From Phoma sp. XZ068 (lineage: Eukaryota; Ascomycota; Dothideomycetes; Pleosporales; Didymellaceae), in contig RBKR01000013.1 in NCBI GenBank assembly GCA_004835665.1, positions 1,178,001 through 1,242,000 on the forward strand: a stretch of DNA of 64,000 bases, written 5' to 3'. Position numbers and translations under genes: made by a program. A model generated the notes under the pieces. It did not search any database and had not been told where the DNA came from. It saw only the letters and a list, made by a program, of their open reading frames with translations. This document shows, in pieces, positions 33,975 to 44,120 of this stretch (position 1 is the stretch's first letter; each line of letters opens with the position of its first letter).

Positions 33975-35047
33975 ATGGCCTCGAAAACGCCTGCTCAAGC
34001 AACTACCCCAACCGATGACAAGGATCTGAATACACCCTTGAAGAGCGTGCTCAATTTCCGGGATGTCGGCCAGTTTGTCAACAAAGCTTCAGGGAAAAAG
34101 TGCGCAAGTCTTTGCTTGCTTGGACGTTGTATACCTAACAAATCACAGGCAATTGAAGACGAGGCTGTTATACCGAGGTGCGCGACCAGGTCAGTATCGC
34201 GGCTTTCCCAGGGCATGTGCAGCTACTGACACTAGTAGATGAAGCAACAGTCCGTGACAGAGAAAGGCTTGTGGAGGAGTATGGGCTCAGGAGTATCATC
34301 GATCTTCGAACCAAGTACGCAAAATAAACTTGTAAAGGGAAACAGACTAACAGAGGCAGGACTGAACACATCGAACAAGCTCAGAAGCGGGACGCGAAAA
34401 TCAAGGCATCAGCCGCAATTCCCCAATCAAACGACGATGTTGCTGGGCCGCTGAAGATACCAGATGTGGGTTATCACGAAATCAACTTCAATGGCTCAGC
34501 ATTCTCGCGCATGCTCATTTCCAAACTCACATGGATGGAGTTCTTCAGGTTGGTTGGACTTATGGTATTTGGATACCGTCTCGACGCGATTAAGATCCTC
34601 TCACCACACATGGAAGAAATGGGCCTCGTTGGGCTGGCGAAAAGCTCAGTAGACGTCTGCACAAAGGAGGTAAAGCAGGTCTTTGACGTATTCGCAGACG
34701 ACAGGAATTGGCCAGTGCTGGTCCACTGCACGCAAGGCAAAGATCGGACAGGTTTAATTGTTATGCTCATTTTGTGGCTAACCCAAGTCAACGACAATAT
34801 TATCGAGGACGACTACCTGCTATCGGAGCCCGAGCTGGCATCGGAGAAGGAGTCTCGAATGAAGGAGATTGGCGCGATTGGCCTGTCTGAGCAGTTCGCA
34901 GTTTGCCCACCGGGCCTAGCCAAGGAGGTCCATTCGCACATTCAGGAGAAATATGGCGGTGTTGAGCAGTACCTACTGGAGAAAGTTGGGGTTAGTAGGG
35001 AAACGCTAGAGAACGTAAGGAGGAGGATGCTGGCCGCTGATTCGTAG
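33975..35047 (+). CDS. Tyrosine/serine phosphatase, IphP-like (Y_phosphatase3)
   Basis: Four exons, 33975-34099, 34149-34189 (41 nt), 34239-34314 and 34360-35047, with introns of 49, 49 and 45 nt, give 309 residues in a continuous frame. The family layout is intact: NFRDVGQFV (~28), RLLYRGARP across intron 2, RSIIDLRTKTEH across intron 3, and the catalytic loop VHCTQGKDRTG (HCx5R) about two thirds along, followed by acidic and helical segments. Such cysteine phosphatases of fungi act on phosphotyrosine or phosphoinositides; substrate unknown. A role in the adjacent mycosporine locus has no support beyond position. Confidence 0.85.
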
Positions 35048-35394
35048 AGAGCCACGCGTCTATGTTGGTGGAGCTCGATGATCCAGGCTCCTGAACCTGG
35101 TGTCAATCATAAATTTTCCGATTGCGAGCCTCAGAATTACCAATGTTCGCGAGGTATAGAGTTTTATAAACGAAGAAAACAACATTTTTGTAGCGAGAAC
35201 CCCGGTCACCACCTCTGGCCCCCTTCTCCGGTGCTCGTTATCGTGGGGTGTTGATGTTTCAGACGTGAAGCTAGGACTCGAGCTCCCCTGGTTCGCTTAG
35301 TGGGGCTACACCGTTCCATCTTGGCGCATGCAGCTGTCCTTCGAAAACACCACGTCTTCTTTTCGTCCTGCAAAAATCGCTGGAGTTGCGCAAG
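35048..35394. other. promoter of the C9-methyltransferase gene
   Basis: 347 bp between two plus-strand genes with no coding signal. Confidence 0.4.
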
Positions 35395-37071
35395 ATGAGC
35401 GGCAACACCTCTGAGGAGACTTTCGAGTTCATCGAAACGCCTGCGGCGTCTTCGACCGTCTCCGAGTTCGATTGCGGGGTCAAGACCACTTCGGTAGGCA
35501 GCATCTCAACATTTTGGCGCATATTCGGCAAGCCATTGAACGCTGAGGGAAAGAGCAATTGAGCTGACATCTGGTGTGATTAGTACCCTACGATTGCCAA
35601 TGCCCCTCTTCCCGCTGAGGGCTCCGGCCGCGAGTCGTTCTCGAACTACTTCCTCATCTCGCTGCTAGCCGGTGTCCCCGCCTACTTCACCTGGAACTTG
35701 GGCGGTGGTTTCAAGACATGGGTTTTCCTCGCCCTGCTCTTGGCTCTGCCTATTCTCGGTCCCTTCTGGTGGTTGACTTCTGAGTTTGCGCCTCGCAAGA
35801 ACGAGAAGGCTAAGCTGCCTGGCAAGAACATTGAGCACTACCTGAAGTTCAAGAAGGATGAGGACCGTGATGCCTACTACGGCAAGAAGAAGATCCCCAT
35901 CGAGACCTTCCAGGAGAAGTACTTTGATGGCGAGATTGAGCTCAATGGCGACATGCTCGAGATCCTCGAGTGGCGCCACGACTGGTCCAAGCCCCGTTTC
36001 ACCCTCGGTCTGATCAAGCACTTCCTCTTTGGCATGATTCCCGAGATGATTGTTCACTCCAAGTCCCAGGGTATGTGTTTCTCCCTCACAATTAGTCAAA
36101 TGTAGAACCCAGCTGACATGGCCTCAGACGAGGAGCAGGTGCGAGACCACTACGACCGCGGTGACGACTTCTACGGCTGGTTCCTTGGCCCACGCATGAT
36201 CTATACTTCCGGTATCATCTCTGACATCAACAAGGAGGAGAGCCTCGAGCAGCTCCAGGACAACAAAATGGCTATTGTTTGCGAAAAGATCGGCGTCAAG
36301 AAGGGCGAGAAGATGCTCGACATTGGCTGCGGTTGGGGTACTCTTACCAAATTCGCTTCCGTCAACTACGGTGCTCACGTTACTGGTGTTACACTCGGTC
36401 GCAACCAGACTGCATGGGGCAACAGTGGTCTCAGGAGAGTTGGCATCCAGGAGGATCAGTCCAAGATTCTCTGCATGGACTACCGTGAAATCCCTGTCCC
36501 TGCTGGTGGCTACGACAAGATCACCTGTCTCGAGATGGCTGAGCACGTCGGTGTTCGTCACTTGGGTGGCTTCTTCCGTCAGGTTTACGACATGCTTGAG
36601 GACGATGGTGTCTTCTTCCTCCAGATCGCTGGTCTGCGTAAGGCATGGCAGTTCGAGGACTTCACTTGGGGCCTGTTCATGAACAAATATGTCTTCCCTG
36701 GTGCTGACGCTTCTACTCCTCTGGGTTTCGTCATTGACACTCTTGAGGGCGCTGGTTTCGAGGTCAAGATGGTCGACACAATCGGTGTCCACTACTCCGC
36801 TACCCTCTGGAGGTGGTACCGTAACTGGCTCGGCAACAAGGACAAGGTTAATGCCAAGTACGGTGCCCGCTGGTTCCGTATCTGGGAGTACTTCCTTGCT
36901 TACTCCACGATTGCATCCCGCCAGGGTTCCGCCACTTGCTTCCAGATCACCTGCGTTAAGAACCTCAACGCTGTCCACCGTGTCGATGGAATCAACACCC
37001 AGTTCTCTCTGGCTGGCGCTCTTGAGTCGAGCAAGGCCAAGAACGCCAACCTCCTCCCCAAGAACGTTTGA
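35395..37071 (+). CDS. Sphingolipid C9-methyltransferase
   Basis: Methylates C9 of the sphingoid base of fungal glucosylceramide using SAM, in the endoplasmic reticulum. Three exons, 35395-35493, 35584-36070 and 36128-37071 (introns 90 and 57 nt), give 509 residues, the normal family length. Two adjacent hydrophobic segments lie at ~53-95 (YFLISLLAGVPAYFTW, VFLALLLALPILGPFWWL), then the cyclopropane-fatty-acid-synthase-like domain: DHYDRGDDFYGWFLGPRMIY, SAM motif LDIGCGWGTL, and CLEMAEHVG. Codon choice is strongly biased, implying high expression; the opposite strand therefore shows a long spurious frame. Products affect membrane order, hyphal growth and, in pathogens, virulence (established for the family). 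Confidence 0.95.
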
Positions 37072-37761
37072 ACCCCATCGGTCGTTCGAGATGCTGCCTC
37101 GGTACATGGCAAAAAAAATCGTTGATTTGAGTGGGAAGTCGATGAAAACGGTGTGTAGGATGAATTCGCTGGTCGTGTAGACAACAGTATAGTTATGACC
37201 TTGTTCGATACATCGACTTTGGCCTAGTAATGAGCATGACTTGTATGACGATATGGAACATATGACTGTCATGATGTAGCGCTTGTATCAATGAAATCTG
37301 CTACCAACCCTGCCATCTGAAGTTGTGTACTCTGGCGATCACTCAAGGATGTAATGTGCAGGAGTTGTTTCCTATTCTGTGGTCATTTCATCACCAGTCA
37401 TGCTCGAGCTGCGATCTGATAATATGTTGACGTTATGGGTCTTCGTCAGGGTTCCGTTTATTTAAATCGAACGTTTTGAGGACTCTAGTTGACATGTTGG
37501 TTTGCTGGTAGTAATATCGATACTTTACATTAGAAAAAAGTCAGGCCAGGTAAACCCGCACAACTAGGTATCCAAAGTGGGGCAAAACTGATACCCCACC
37601 CCACACATTTAATTTTGAACGATTAGACTAAACCAGCGTTTGTTTTGCGTGCCGAGGCCATTTCATCACATCTTTCGCTGCAAATAACTGACATTATAGA
37701 TTTAATATCTCCAGGACCTTTCATCAAAATAACAACCATCAGATGTAACAATCTGACATAC
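37072..37761. other. intergenic, moderately AT-rich
   Basis: About 690 bp between the C9-methyltransferase gene and the tRNA. AT content rises around 37380-37720. No gene or repeat recognised. Confidence 0.45.
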
Positions 37762-37862
37762 GGTGGTATGGTCTAGTGGTATGACGTCGCGTTGTGGCTG
37801 GCGAACACCTAGTGTTCCGATCCAGATCCGCGCCAGCCCGTGTTCGATTCACGGTACCGCCA
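37762..37862 (+). tRNA. tRNA-His (GTG) with ~30-nt intron
   Basis: A 101-nt cloverleaf. The acceptor arm GGTGGTA pairs with TACCGCC (one G-T pair) and the discriminator is A. Internal promoter boxes: TGGTCTAGTGG (A box) and GTTCGATTC (B box). The T stem CCGTG/CACGG is perfect. The anticodon loop reads TT-GTG-G, with anticodon at 37794-37796, and is followed by an intron of about 30 nt at the canonical place after position 37; the intron contains AACAC...GTGTT, able to form a hairpin. Four pairs of the anticodon stem form (CGCG/CGCG) with a T-C mismatch at its base. His is assigned from the anticodon alone. Confidence 0.8.
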
Positions 37863-37877
37863 AATTGGCGACGTTTC

Positions 37878-37883
37878 TTTTTT
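37878..37883 (+). terminator. RNA polymerase III terminator
   Basis: A run of six T, 16 nt after the tRNA-His 3' end, the usual Pol III stop signal. Confidence 0.7.
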
Positions 37884-38244
37884 GCCCATGCTTGCCTCTG
37901 GCTTGCATATGTCGTTGCCTACCTAGTCCGAAGGCATGGTCTCATCTGCGGAAATCGGTCAGCGTCTTGTCGGTTTGTTCAGTCCACTAACAAGCTTGCT
38001 TGGCTTGTTTTAATTTCTTTTGATACAGGCAAGTCGGGATCATTTTCCAATATCCACTGGAGTGTAGCTCTTGAGCATGTCTAGTGTAATCGTTGCGCCT
38101 TACTTCTAGTTCAGTAGGATCTTGCCATGTGGACCGTGCTGTGCTGTAGGATTCATTGCGTCGGAGTGCCTTGAGTTATCCCTAGTGCATATTCCGACGG
38201 AAAAACAGTGACGCAAGGCATCTAGCGAAAGATAAAGCATACCT
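37884..38244. other. intergenic, no gene seen
   Basis: About 360 bp between the tRNA and the GNAT-like gene; no coding or RNA signal recognised. Confidence 0.4.
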
Positions 38245-38979
38245 ATGAACCAGCAGGAAAGACCGCCTCCCCACTGTCTGAGAAATTCAAATCAGAACCT
38301 TGTGATGGCCGTAATGGAGACACAGGGAGCGCTGCAGCTCAAACCGCGCATCCATCATGCTTCCACCATCCGTGCTGATCCTACTCTTGCTGCAAATCTA
38401 ACAACCTTCGTCAACGATGGATATCGGTACATATCTGCAGCAAACCAACAACGATGGGCCCCAGATCCGAGTGAGCGATTGTCCTCTCCGGACTCGATCC
38501 ATCAAGCTTTAGGCGACGATGGCCTCTTCGCTGTCGTCGACGATCCAGAGACGCAACAACCTGTAGCTTGTGCAGCGACCACGAGGTGGAAGGCGGACCT
38601 TGAAGGCTATGCAGAGGAGGGAGAATCCGGCTGGGAGATAAAGATAGTCACGACACACGTTGACTGGATGAAGAGAGGGCTTGCAGGACAATGTGTGGAT
38701 GCTTTGATTGACGAGCTTGCGAGGCAGGAAAAGGTGAAGCGTGAAAGCGAGACCGAAGAATCACATGAGCCGCTGCATATCTGGATACAGACTGTCGAAT
38801 GCGTCAATGGGGCTTTCTGGTTGAAGAGAGGTGGAAGACTGATACGATCATATGACAAGCCAGTCGGGCACTGGGGCTCAAAATACGGCTACCGCCTGCT
38901 AGTCCTGCTGCGAGAAATCGATATCGACGAACGACTGTCAAGACATCTGGAGGACGATGCTCGATCAAAGAGGCTGTAA
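38245..38979 (+). CDS. GNAT-like acetyltransferase
   Basis: Single exon; 244 residues from the first ATG, but ATGs at 38305 and 38314 (METQGALQLKPRIHHAS) are equally likely starts because conservation-like sequence begins there. The order of elements fits a GNAT fold: an N-terminal strand/helix (IRADPTLAANLTTFVNDGYRYI), a central sheet (LFAVVDDPETQQPVACAAT), WEIKIVTTHVDWMKRGLAGQCVDALIDEL resembling the acetyl-CoA-binding motif A region, and a late strand IWIQTVECVNGAFWLKRGGRLI. The canonical QxxGxG/A is only approximate (MKRGLAGQ), so the call is structural rather than motif-perfect. Substrate unknown; a dehydrated or non-catalytic member is possible. Confidence 0.6.
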   Translation: MNQQERPPPHCLRNSNQNLVMAVMETQGALQLKPRIHHASTIRADPTLAANLTTFVNDGYRYISAANQQRWAPDPSERLSSPDSIHQALGDDGLFAVVDDPETQQPVACAATTRWKADLEGYAEEGESGWEIKIVTTHVDWMKRGLAGQCVDALIDELARQEKVKRESETEESHEPLHIWIQTVECVNGAFWLKRGGRLIRSYDKPVGHWGSKYGYRLLVLLREIDIDERLSRHLEDDARSKRL

Positions 38980-39908
38980 TCGAAGTTCGACGCAGCATGT
39001 ACATGCACATGCTGAATTTGGACACAACTGCCGGCAACCCCACGCTCGTGTTACTAGCCTCCAGTTACCAACGCATCCTTCACAGCGTGTTGCACTCCGC
39101 CGCTGCTGGAAAGTTACACAGGAGTGGAAGCCTCATCATCTACATGCGCGTGTCGTCTGGGATATCATCACATCAGGTCCTTTGAACCACAGACAGTAAT
39201 GTCAGCCTCCTTTGGTTCCACCTATGAGCCAGGCCCAAACAACAGGTGGTTGATGATATTGCTGGCATCGTCATGTGCGGTGTCTAACCACTGCCTCTTC
39301 GAATTTACTGGTCGAAATTCCACGGCCATTACGCAGGCGGTAACGTTTGAAACCGGATGTATGCAACCGAGAACAGGTTCGTGGAAGTGACCGTGGCAAC
39401 GGATCGTTTGCTCTGGCCAATATCTGAATCAGGCAATACTTCCAGCAGACATCTCACTCCATGTACATCCCGATGTTGAGTTGAGCGCCTTCCTGGGTTG
39501 TCCACTGATTGAAGAGAGCCGCCCTTTTCCAGGTGACACCACCACGCTTATCGACATTAAACATTGCACGAGCTGCATGTGTGGCAGGGATATTTGTTTG
39601 TTAGACAAGGCTGAGTGCCTCAGCCATGCGGTCGAGTGACCACGAAGAGCTGAAAGTAAATGTTACTGCATAAGAATGCTACGAAATGACCTACAAACCC
39701 ACACCGCTGCCTTCATCGGTGCTACTTTCCGTTCAGGCTCCACTTGTTGAGAGCATGTTGGATGTGGTACCGTCGCCCCGTCAGAAGTCACGCCCCAGAT
39801 TTCGTCAACATACATAAGGCGAGGATGGGTCTCTGTTGTTCACTGCTTCCTCAAACCAGATCAGAGTTATTTGATTCTACACATCACGTTCGATACACGA
39901 CATTCAAA
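38980..39908. other. intergenic, no gene seen
   Basis: About 930 bp. Short frames only; an ATG upstream of the next gene (39744) is in another context and not needed. Confidence 0.4.
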
Positions 39909-40435
39909 ATGAGCTTTTGGAGTGCACCGCGGCATCGGCTTGGGGGCAGAAACACCAGTTACCTCAACCCTTACTTCTACGACAATTACGGTGCGAGCGA
40001 CAGGGATATCGACGAATTGTGGCGGCACGATCGCAGCCCCTTTGCAAGACGCAGGCGCCGCGGACATAACTGTCAAGAGTGGTGCCCACTGTGTACCGGT
40101 GACTATCGAGAACCTGTACGTATACTGAATCAGGCCACGACACAAATCTGACATGTTCCTAGTACGAGCTTCTGTGTCGCTATGATCCTCTCTCAGACCT
40201 ACTCAGAGATGTTCATGATTGCTGTATTGCGATGGGGACTGGTCGGACCATCGCTTATGACATGGCCGACTCAATCGAGGAGGCATCCAGGATAATCAAC
40301 CGCGTGTTCGGCCATAACCTTGCCTGCAAGCAATTCGTCGGGTTCATGAAACAACTGGCGCGGGATGTACAGGTTCTGCCGGATGTAGCCCCGTATCATT
40401 TGCGAGGAAGGCGTTCTCGTTTGCCATGGTTATAG
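39909..40435 (+). CDS. Small unrecognised protein
   Basis: Two exons, 39909-40115 and 40163-40435, spliced over a 47-nt intron (donor GTACGT, acceptor TTCCTAG) in phase 0, give 159 residues. The N-terminal half is aromatic and charged (NPYFYDNYG, DIDELWRHDR) with a basic run FARRRRRGHN and a CxxWCPLC-like cysteine group (CQEWCPLC) that could bind metal. The C-terminal half is helical (DLLRDVHDCCIAMG, SIEEASRIINRVFG) and ends in a basic tail. No family recognised. The clean splice and cysteine pattern support a real gene; expression evidence is lacking. Confidence 0.55.
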
Positions 40436-40968
40436 TCGCTGAGAGGCTAGGCGTTAGTTCAAGTCAAAGTACGGAAGAGAAGGAGTTAACGGTCTCGTAC
40501 TTGCCGGATTCTCCGAGACGATATTATATAGTTTCATTAGCTCTCATGATTTCATCGTACATTGCATGCATAGGGTAGATTGAGAAGAGGATGATAGAGG
40601 ATGATGGATTATACCAGATGTGGGATGTTTCTGCTCGGCTGAGATAAATAGCATAAAGTATATTGTTCTTTTATTTTTTACTTGCAAACATGCATACGTG
40701 ATATTACGAGAAGCCTGGATGTGCACAGCGCCCATAACCTCATTATGTGCATGTTCTTTGGCCGTCGTTCAAGAGTGAAGGTGGACCCCACCCTTCTTCT
40801 TCCTGATTGGCCAGCGCTATCGATGGGGATTTTGAACTTTTGGCACAAGGGCTTGGCACATCCCACCACGGGGCAGGCGCAACCCTCGACACAAAGCCCA
40901 AATCACGTCCAGCGCTCGACGACCCCGCCCGCCCACTTCTCCAGGCATATACCTACACGTCAAACACG
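40436..40968. other. intergenic, eIF3m promoter
   Basis: About 530 bp with an AT-rich segment near 40520-40680 and no coding signal. Confidence 0.4.
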
Positions 40969-42342
40969 ATGCCGGGCCCCAAGAACACGCTCCTTATCGA
41001 GGGCTCCTTCGAGGAGCTTACCGACGAGTTCGCACAATACATCGACACGCTCAAAAAATCCCAGGGCGACGAGAGCTCGAACATCCAGCAGGAGAGCGCG
41101 GAGCTGCTGAAGGAGAACAAGAAAGATGAGGTGCTGAAGAAGCTGGTAGTCGGTGCGCAAGCGCTGAACCAGGCGCCTGAGAAGGGTATGCGAACGACAC
41201 AGTCATGAGAGTGCAGGGCGGGGCTAACATGGTGGTAAACAGAGTTCATCGCAGCATACAACCTGCTGATCCACCTCGTAAACCAGTCGCCGAACGTGTC
41301 CATGTTCTTGCCCAAGATCTGCCAGAACCTGAGCACCCCCGTCACCTCGTCGCCCGCCAACGGCAGCGGCCTCGCCCTTTCGATTCTCAGCACAATCTTC
41401 AACATTCTTCCCGCGGACAGCGAAGTGCGCTACCACGTCCTGCTCGCCATCCTCCGCGTCATTCGCGCCACAACGAACTTCGAGTACCTGCGCCCACAGT
41501 TGAAGCAGTTGGACACCTGGTTACAGACATGGGACGTTGAGGAGGAGGAGCAGCGCAAGCTGTACCTCGCAGTCAGCGACTCCGCTGCTGCGGCCGGTGA
41601 GGACGAGCAGGCATACACATACCTCCTCCGTGCGCTCCGAACATTCCCCTCCGAGGAGGTTTCGTCCCCAGAGGCCCAGGAGCTGTCTCTCCGTGCGCTC
41701 AAGTCCGCACTCACTCACCCCAGCCACTTCGACTTCCAGGACCTCACCGACCTCGACTCGATCCAGGCCCTCCGCAACTCTGAACCCGTCTACTTCCAGC
41801 TCCTCGAGATCTTCAACTCCGACGTGGTCGACGACTTCAACGACTTCAAGGACGAGCACGACGGCTGGATCGAGAAGTCTGGCCTCGACAGCGCTGCTCT
41901 CAACCGCAAGATCCGCCTCCTCACACTTGCCTCGATCGCCGCATCGTCAGGCCAGCAAAGGTCGCTTCCCTACGAGAAGATTGCAAAGGCGCTGCAGGTC
42001 CCCAGCGAAGACGTCGAGATGTGGGTCATTGATGTGATCCGCGCCGGCCTCGTCGAGGGCAAGCTCAGCCAGCTCAACCAGACATTCCTGATCCACCGCT
42101 CCACATACCGCGTCTTCGGCGAGAACCAGTGGAGAGAGGTCGCGAGCAGGCTCGACATGTGGAGGAATAGCTTGGTTGGCGTTCTCGAGGTTATCCAGCA
42201 GGAGAAGCAGAGGTTCCTCCAGGAGAAGGAGGACGAGGCCAACAAGGCTGACCAGAAGGCCGAGATGGCGACAAGGTTCAAGGGCCGAGGGGGCCAGCAG
42301 CAGAAGCCCGCCAGGGCTGCCGTTGACGAGGATGCCGATTAG
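40969..42342 (+). CDS. eIF3m: Translation initiation factor eIF3 subunit m
   Basis: PCI-domain subunit of eIF3, acting in 43S pre-initiation complex assembly. Two exons, 40969-41185 and 41243-42342 (57-nt intron), give 438 residues. The sequence is almost wholly helical; the N-terminal repeats include FIAAYNLLIHLVNQSPNVSMFLPKI, and the PCI/winged-helix part at ~290-385 contains LLTLASIAASSGQQRSLPYEKIAKAL, VIDVIRAGLVEGKLSQLNQTFLIHRSTYRVFG, the diagnostic eIF3m segment. The C-terminus is a charged coiled coil (QQEKQRFLQEKEDEANKADQKAEMATRF) ending in a Gly/Gln-rich tail. Converges on URA6, 276 bp away. Confidence 0.95.
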
Positions 42343-42618
42343 ATGTAGATAGGGGCGTTGGAGATGTACTGCTTTCGTTTGTTTCGACATGTCACGACAA
42401 AAGGAGTAGGGATTTGAGCGCATGCATCACGGCTCTCTTTCTGGGTAATGGATGAATGAGCAGCCCTCGTGCTGTAGTATAGAAAATGCGATACAGATAC
42501 TTCACACATGTCCTGGAGCACATAAAAAGATCCACTATCGCGTTATTTGCTTGGATATGAGATCTACCAATGTTGCCTGTATATTTATGCGCCTCAAACG
42601 TGGTCCCATCTGCGTCAT

Positions 42619-43343
42619 CTATGCAGTCTGCACGAACTTCAAGCTAATTGGCTCAACGCCCCATGCCTTGATCTTTTCCTGCACATCCTGGTACACCTTG
42701 TTGGGCTCCTGAACAGCATCGACCTTGACAACACGCCCCTGCGACTCGAACTCGTTGACGACAGGCATGCTGGTGTCGACGAACACCTTGAAGCGCTTCT
42801 TGATCGATTCGATGTTGTCGTCGGCACGACCAGATGTCTCGCCGCGCTGCAAAAGGCGCTGGAGCATAACATCCTCGGGCGCGTCGAAGAAGAGGGTGAA
42901 CTTGGAAGGAACGACGGAGCGCTCGAAGGCGTGCGCTTGGTCGAGCTTGCGGGGGAAGCCTGTATAAAGTTAGCCCTGCAGTCCCATCCTATAGTCTGCA
43001 TAAGAAACATACCGTCGATGAGGAACATGGTCTTGTTCTCAGTCTCCATGGCCTTCTTCATAGCATTCTCCAGCAACTGGATCGTAACCTCCATAGGCAC
43101 AATTGTGCCCTCCTTGATGTACGCCTTGATCATCTCGCCGAACTCGCTTCCAGGACGGTCCTGCTCCTCGCGCAGCAAGTCACCCGCGCTCAGGTGCTTG
43201 AAGCCATAATCCGAGACAAGCTTGGTGCACTGCGTTCCCTTGCCCGCACCAGGGCCACCAAGGACGAAGATGACGGTAACATCGTCAGGCGACCAGAGAG
43301 GGCTGGTGCGCGTTGTGGCGCCGAGGTTCTCGATTGCTGGCAT
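42619..43343 (-). CDS. URA6: UMP-CMP (uridylate) kinase
   Basis: Phosphorylates UMP and CMP (and dUMP or AMP in yeast) in pyrimidine nucleotide synthesis. Two exons, 43343-43013 and 42959-42619 (53-nt intron, branch GCTAAC), give 223 residues. The P-loop GGPGAGKGTQ is at 29-38; FKHLSAGDLLREE, the lid region RGETSGRADDN and the segment FLIDGFPRKLDQ (across the intron) define the UMP/CMP kinase family. Its ATG lies only 21 bp after the stop of an upstream ORF on the same strand and in the same reading frame, a very unusual spacing for two eukaryotic genes; the relationship is discussed under findings. Confidence 0.95.
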
Positions 43344-43364
43344 TGTGGTAGAGAAAGGTGGTGT

Positions 43365-43700
43365 TTAGTGGGGTACAGGGTTGTTGGCTCGAGGCGTTGC
43401 GGGCTTGGAGCTTGGAGAGTGGCCGGCGATAGGTCCAACAGGCTTGTACTGACCCTCGCGCTGATCAACAATCTTCTTGAAGAGAAAAGTGCCGATTCCA
43501 AAGATGGCGAGAATGGGCCAGACTTTCAGGGGTGACTTGCTCTTGGGAGCACTGATGTGGGTCGGGGGTTCGTTGGGGCCTGTGGGGTCGCCGGGCTGGC
43601 GGCGGTAGAAGCGTGGAGAGCTGGTGCTAAACTGGCGGGCAGCTGTGGACAGGGCGAGGCGGGCGGTGCGAGTCTTGAGGGTGGTGAGTGTCGCAGACAT
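43365..43700 (-). CDS. Small mitochondrial-type single-span protein upstream of URA6
   Basis: Single exon. I start at the ATG at 43700, giving 111 residues, because MSATLTTLKTRTARLALSTAARQF is a typical mitochondrial presequence (no acids, many Arg/Lys/Ser/Thr) and FSTSSPRFYRR looks like a processing region; an ATG 31 codons upstream adds unlikely sequence. One hydrophobic segment (VWPILAIFGIGTFLF, ~76-90) follows a Pro-rich linker, then a polar C-terminus. No named family recognised. It ends in TAA; seven sense codons later, in the same frame, comes the URA6 ATG. It may therefore be the first cistron of a two-cistron message, or a former N-terminal extension of Ura6 cut off by a stop. Confidence 0.65.
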   Translation of the reverse strand: MSATLTTLKTRTARLALSTAARQFSTSSPRFYRRQPGDPTGPNEPPTHISAPKSKSPLKVWPILAIFGIGTFLFKKIVDQREGQYKPVGPIAGHSPSSKPATPRANNPVPH

Positions 43701-44120
43701 GGTCGGGGTGGAAGTAGATATGACGATGCGGGATGCAGGTGTTGTGCAGCGGCTCTTTTCGTTATTAGCGTGGGGCATGTGCTGCAGGGCCAATGGCGGT
43801 CAGATCTCTTCACCTGCCTCACCTCTCCGTGAATGAGGGGACGACGAAGGTGCAAACTCTGCCTTCTTCTGCCTGATTCTGCTCTGAATTGAGCTTTGAT
43901 GTACCTGCTAACAGGGAGCTGCATACCCAAAACTACAGCGATACCTTGTTGTCCACCCAATACGGCTCACCCAAGGTTTCAATCATGATTTCCACTCACC
44001 TAACACATGCTCCAAAGGCTCCTGGTGACTCACCTCACAGAGTAATTGATTGGCGTGAAATATCTCGATTGTATCACTTGCCTGTCTTGACTAACTATTG
44101 AGATAGACTTCAGCTCCACT
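43701..44120. other. divergent promoter region
   Basis: About 420 bp between the mitochondrial-type ORF (-) and the DUF7730-type gene (+). No coding signal beyond a weak upstream extension of the first. Confidence 0.4.

Noticed and set aside
36124..37272. 382-codon open frame on the minus strand
   Set aside because: Exactly antisense to the sphingolipid C9-methyltransferase; it arises from that gene's biased codons and has no domain of its own.
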